The position numbers and the translations under genes were made by a program. From Streptomyces sp. NBC_01314 (GTDB lineage Bacteria > Actinomycetota > Actinomycetes > Streptomycetales > Streptomycetaceae), in the NCBI RefSeq assembly GCF_041435215.1, contig NZ_CP108394.1:2976001-3040000 (forward strand): a stretch of DNA of 64,000 nt, read 5' to 3'. The notes beneath the pieces are model-generated. The model made no database searches. It saw only the letters and a list, made by a program, of their open reading frames with translations, and was not told the origin of the DNA. Positions 62,101 through 64,000 of the stretch are shown piece after piece; the stretch's first letter is position 1, and each line of letters opens with the position of its first letter.

Positions 62101-62526
62101 TGGGGCAAGACCCGGATCCTGGAGGGCACCACCACCAGCGTCAGCGGTGGCAAGGGCTTCACCAGCATCGACTTCCCCGCCGCCAACGTCAGCGACACAC
62201 CCGTGTGGATCGAGGTCGACCTCGGCGCCGACCGCTCCGTCGACTCCGTCACCCTCCACCCGCGCACCGACGCGAGCGGAGCCGGCGGCGGCTCGGCGGG
62301 CTTCCCCGCCGACTTCACGATCCAGACCCGCCCCGACGGCTCCAGCACCTACACCACCGCCCGCACCGTCACCGGCCAGGCCAACCCCAGCGGAGCCGCC
62401 CAGACCTACACCCTCACCTCCACCACCGGCCGCTACCTGCGCCTGACCGCGACCAAGCTCGGCACCCCCGCCTCCGACGAGTCCACCAAGTTCCGTCTGC
62501 AGCTGGCCGAGATCGTCATCAAGTAA
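59164..62526 (+). CDS. Secreted GH78 alpha-L-rhamnosidase with two F5/8C domains
   Basis: A 1,120-aa protein. A Tat-like signal (TRRSALRSAIAVALAPTLGS, APTASA). An N-terminal beta-sandwich (TAKWIWASSSSANQWVAFRR) is followed by the (alpha/alpha)6 catalytic domain with DNYMDCPTRERAQWWGDVVN, WTAELPNQMLASVWSFWTFH and TLWEVWVKSQGTDNHAWNGG, all characteristic of GH78. Two discoidin-like repeats (about 805-955 and 960-1120) share PVWVEIDLGAD, FTIQTRPDGSSTYTTARTVT and TKLGTP. It should remove terminal rhamnose from plant glycans. ATG 59164. Terminator at 62545. Confidence 0.92.
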   Translation: MHDVTRRSALRSAIAVALAPTLGSLVLPGFAPTASAAVSWTAKWIWASSSSANQWVAFRRTITLDSAPSKAVTQIAADSKYWLWVNGTLVVFEGGLKRGPNRTDTYYDEIDLAPYLTSGSNTVALLVTYFGKQGFSHSSSGKGGLLFQSDIETGSTTTRLVSNTGWKHKVHPGYSNNTSGTQVNFRLPESNVYYDARNATAMADWQSSGFDDSSWSAPTDFGAAGAAPWNGLVERPIPQIRYSGLKSYTNNASLPATGQGSTAIWATLPSNIQVTPYLKVDAPAGTVIGIQTDHYDDGKGLVGIDQATIFNVRATYVCTGGVQEFEALAWMSGTAVRYIIPAGVTIIDLKYRESGYDTDFDGSFTSNDAFLDTVWTKAARTMYVNMRDNYMDCPTRERAQWWGDVVNQLKEGFYTFDTNSHALGKKAIAQLASWAKDSGALYSPMPSTIWTAELPNQMLASVWSFWTFHLYTGDTSTVTAAYPAVKKYMDLWSLGSDGLVAHRTGDWDWQDWGTNIDTRVLNNAWYYLALDTAAKLADLSGNTADVAGWQAQRASIKANFDTLLWNSTKNEYRSPAYNGDTDDRANALAVVAGLATPSHHPAITNVLRTHRNASPYMEFYVLEALYLMGAATVAEERMRNRFAAQVADPACHTLWEVWVKSQGTDNHAWNGGPLYALSAYAAGVRPTTAGWETYEVIPQTGTLTKINTVTPTVEGTIRFGIERDGTQVTLTLTSPSGTTARVGVPTYGGSQPVIKANGTTVFTGGSSTGSVSGLSYDGKDSSYVYFKVQPGTWTFTATGTGRLDNLALGRTVTSSNSLENTNWGKSRLTDGKLTSVSGARGYTSNDFASADVSATPVWVEIDLGADTDLDAVRLFPRTDTQAAGGGTAGFPVDFTIQTRPDGSSTYTTARTVTAQANPQGLVQTYGFKTTTARYVRLQATKLGTPATDESTKFRLQLAELTVPTAATAVTANYTLENSDWGKTRILEGTTTSVSGGKGFTSIDFPAANVSDTPVWIEVDLGADRSVDSVTLHPRTDASGAGGGSAGFPADFTIQTRPDGSSTYTTARTVTGQANPSGAAQTYTLTSTTGRYLRLTATKLGTPASDESTKFRLQLAEIVIK

Positions 62527-62544
62527 CACGCCCCACAGCCGACA

Positions 62545-62584
62545 GCGGCCCGCCCCAGCACACCCACGTGCCGGGACGGGCCGC
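62545..62584 (+). terminator. Terminator of the GH78 gene
   Basis: 8-bp perfect outer stem (62545-62552 with 62577-62584) with additional pairing inside (CCC and GGG, GCAC and GTGC), 18 nt past the stop. Confidence 0.8.
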
Positions 62585-62789
62585 CCGGTGAACAGCGACC
62601 ACTGGATGAACGAGTTCGGCTCAGGCCGGGGTCCTGCCGCTGTGCCGTTCCGGGCTGAGCCGGCCTTCGAGCATGTCGATGACGGTCTTGATCCACTGGC
62701 GGCCGCTTCGACAGTCTCGAGGCAGGCGGGGACGGTCTCGCGGAAGGCGGGGCAGGGGAGTAGGGCGGAGTCGATCCGACGGAGGCTTC

Positions 62790-62979
62790 CGTGCCAGGTC
62801 GGAAGTCCCGGAACAACACCTTCCGCAAGCAGCAGTGGAACGTCGACGCGGACGGCACCGTCACCCCCGTGAACGGCGGCCTCTGCCTCGCCTCCACCGG
62901 CGCGGGAACCGCCAACGGCATCCAGCTGGTCCCGTGGATCCGTGACGGCGGCAACGAACAGGAGCGGACACGGTCGTAG
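62790..62979 (+). pseudogene. RICIN-domain fragment of a lost lectin or glycosidase
   Basis: QQWNVDADGTVTPVNGGLCL and ASTGAGTANGIQLVPW are RICIN repeat motifs, but there is no start, the QxW spacing fails at the end and the frame stops at 62979. A perfect terminator hairpin lies 22 nt later, consistent with the 3' end of a former gene. The rest of 62585-63278 has no gene. Confidence 0.6.
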
Positions 62980-63000
62980 TCCGCACGGCGGTGTGAAGCG

Positions 63001-63030
63001 AGGGCCCGATCCGAACGCGGATCGGGCCCT
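63001..63030 (+). terminator. Perfect terminator hairpin
   Basis: 13-bp inverted repeat (63001-63013 with 63018-63030), loop AACG, followed by TCGC. It follows the RICIN fragment. Confidence 0.85.
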
Positions 63031-63278
63031 TCGCAGTCCCCGGCCGTGAACGGGGAGCGGGGTCGCCGCGCAGCCGCCCCTCTCCGCGCCGCTGCTCGAT
63101 GGTGCTCCTGACCTGGCGGCGGTCGCATCCTGCGGGGGCAACCGCCCTGGGCCGGTCCGGGAGCAGGACATGGCAGCCGGTCGTCTCCTCGTGATCGTCC
63201 GGGCCGGCGACGGCTCCGGCTGGAGAACCGCGCTGGTGACCGCGGCATACCGATGTCGACCCGATCTGTTACAGAGTA

Positions 63279-63306
63279 TTGACGTTGCGCTGAAAAATTG
63301 TAGATT
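63279..63306 (+). promoter_or_regulatory. Vegetative-type promoter of the ABC binding protein gene
   Basis: TTGACG at 63279-63284, a 16-nt spacer and TAGATT at 63301-63306, 43 nt before the start codon. The AT-rich stretch is clear against the background. Confidence 0.6.
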
Positions 63307-63348
63307 CTGCCCCAACCTTTCCGCCCCGGGCCCACCTCAGGAGATGCC

Positions 63349-64000
63349 ATGGGTGCTGTCTCTGCTTTCCCTCTGTCCAGAACCGTCGCGCTGTCCAGAA
63401 CCGTCGCAGGGCTCGCCCTGGGCGCCCTGGTGCTGTCGGGCTGCGGGTCGAGCCTCGACGAGTCCACCGGGAGCGGAACCGAAGAGGACCGGTCCGGCGG
63501 CAACGTCAAGATCGGGCTGCTGGTGCCCCTGTCGGGCGTCTACGCGCCGCTCGGCGAGGACATGAAGGCGGGCTTCGAGCTCTACCTCGACCAGCACGAC
63601 GGCAAGCTCGGCGGGCGCAAGGTCGACCTCGTGACCGCCGACGAGGGTGAAAGTCCGCAGACCGGCGTGCCCGCAGCCCAGAAGCTCGTCACGCAGGACC
63701 AGGTCACCGCAGTCGCCGGGGTGGTCAACTCGGCCACCGCACTCGGTCTGCGGGACTTCTTCGACGAGTCGAAGAAGCCGCTGCTGGTCGCCAACGCCGG
63801 AGCCGATGACATCACCGGGGCCCGCAAGTCCGAGTACGTGTGGCGGACGAGTTTCAGCAACGGGGGGGTGTCCGGTGCCCTGGGGCAGGCCGTCGCCGAT
63901 GAGGTCAAGGGCGGTGTCTACCTCATCGCGGCCGACTACGCCGCCGGCAAGGAGATGGTCGCGGGCTTCCGTAAGACCTTCGAGGCGGCCGGCGGCAAGG
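63349..64000 (+). CDS. ABC transporter substrate-binding lipoprotein (Leu/Ile/Val-binding type), partial
   Basis: An open frame of 217 codons running off the window. Lipoprotein signal ending LGALVLSGC (Cys about residue 32). The periplasmic-binding type 1 fold starts NVKIGLLVPLSGVYAPLGED and continues GFELYLDQHDGKLGGRKVDL, VAGVVNSATALGLRDFF, GVYLIAADYAAGKEMVAGF. ATG 63349 has AGGAG at 6 nt. The signal contains a duplicated 17-nt segment giving LSRTVA twice. It is expected to deliver amino acids, amides or urea to an ABC importer, whose genes would follow outside the window. Confidence 0.9.
   Translation, partial: MGAVSAFPLSRTVALSRTVAGLALGALVLSGCGSSLDESTGSGTEEDRSGGNVKIGLLVPLSGVYAPLGEDMKAGFELYLDQHDGKLGGRKVDLVTADEGESPQTGVPAAQKLVTQDQVTAVAGVVNSATALGLRDFFDESKKPLLVANAGADDITGARKSEYVWRTSFSNGGVSGALGQAVADEVKGGVYLIAADYAAGKEMVAGFRKTFEAAGGK

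Noticed and set aside
60883..63315. An 810-codon antisense frame over the GH78 gene
   Set aside because: Gly/Val/Ala-rich shadow of the rhamnosidase with no motif or start signal.
1..64000. CRISPR arrays, tRNA and rRNA genes
   Set aside because: No regularly spaced repeats with unique spacers, and no tRNA cloverleaf signature such as GGTTCGAATCC, were found. The hexamer array at 17684 is a simple tandem repeat.

Overview
The window reads as a chromosomal-arm segment of a Streptomyces or a close relative. G+C is very high with G/C-rich third codon positions, GTG starts and ATGA/GTGA gene overlaps are frequent, and the protein families are typically streptomycete (PucR regulators, PP2C/STAS switches, paired SPFH-NfeD proteins, DUF1996, DUF4142, GH43/GH78 enzymes with RICIN, AbfB or discoidin domains). 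Transposase and integrase remnants are scattered throughout, as expected of the variable arms.

Layout. 0.1-4.6 kb: a secreted lactonase-like propeller, a DM13 lipoprotein-like gene and an AGCS alanine:sodium symporter. 5-6.8 kb: a KhtT/KhtU (CpeA/CpeB-like) two-gene cation/proton antiporter. 6.9-8 kb: integrase and ISAs1-type remnants. 8.5-29.8 kb: a long ion-homeostasis, membrane and stress block. It holds DUF4142, MarR, a truncated PP2C phosphatase, NhaA with a CBS protein, a PucR regulator, a STAS factor, a CPA1 antiporter with its own CBS partner, a two-RCK channel-like protein, two separate SPFH/NfeD pairs, a PH-domain membrane protein, TerD, a methyltransferase and a vanadium haloperoxidase.

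30-32.5 kb holds a sulfite-oxidase-type molybdoenzyme, a flavodoxin-like reductase and a broken SRPBCC gene. 33-42.7 kb is a sugar/redox island: a tightly overlapping glycosyltransferase-DUF2064-methyltransferase-GT87 operon, a divergent two-component system, an NAD-dependent epimerase, a membrane-anchored molybdo-oxidoreductase and paralogous membrane proteins. Several of its genes carry single-base frameshifts. 42.9-44.4 kb is a secreted DUF1996 protein. 44.7-50.7 kb is a graveyard of histidine kinase, PIN toxin, integrase, seryl-tRNA synthetase and ISL3 fragments around one complete IS with inverted repeats and one IS5-type transposase. 51-53.4 kb is a cysteine-desulfurase-like gene divergent from a LysR regulator. 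53.6-62.5 kb is a plant polysaccharide locus (three GH43-type enzymes and a GH78 rhamnosidase). The window ends inside a branched-chain-amino-acid-type ABC binding lipoprotein.

The most unusual signal is a 24-nt leader element, identical except at one pyrimidine, that sits 30-49 nt upstream of the start codons of four unrelated genes: nhaA, a STAS factor, a CPA1 antiporter and a PH-domain membrane protein. It may be a shared cis-regulatory RNA or post-transcriptional control element. A second intergenic signal, the palindrome TGCCGG-N3-CCGGCA, occurs four times in the same 13 kb. Two antiporters each have a CBS-domain protein as the next gene. A 15-copy hexanucleotide tract abuts the ribosome binding site of the RCK channel-like gene. 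All functional statements are by family recognition from translated sequence; no database search was run.
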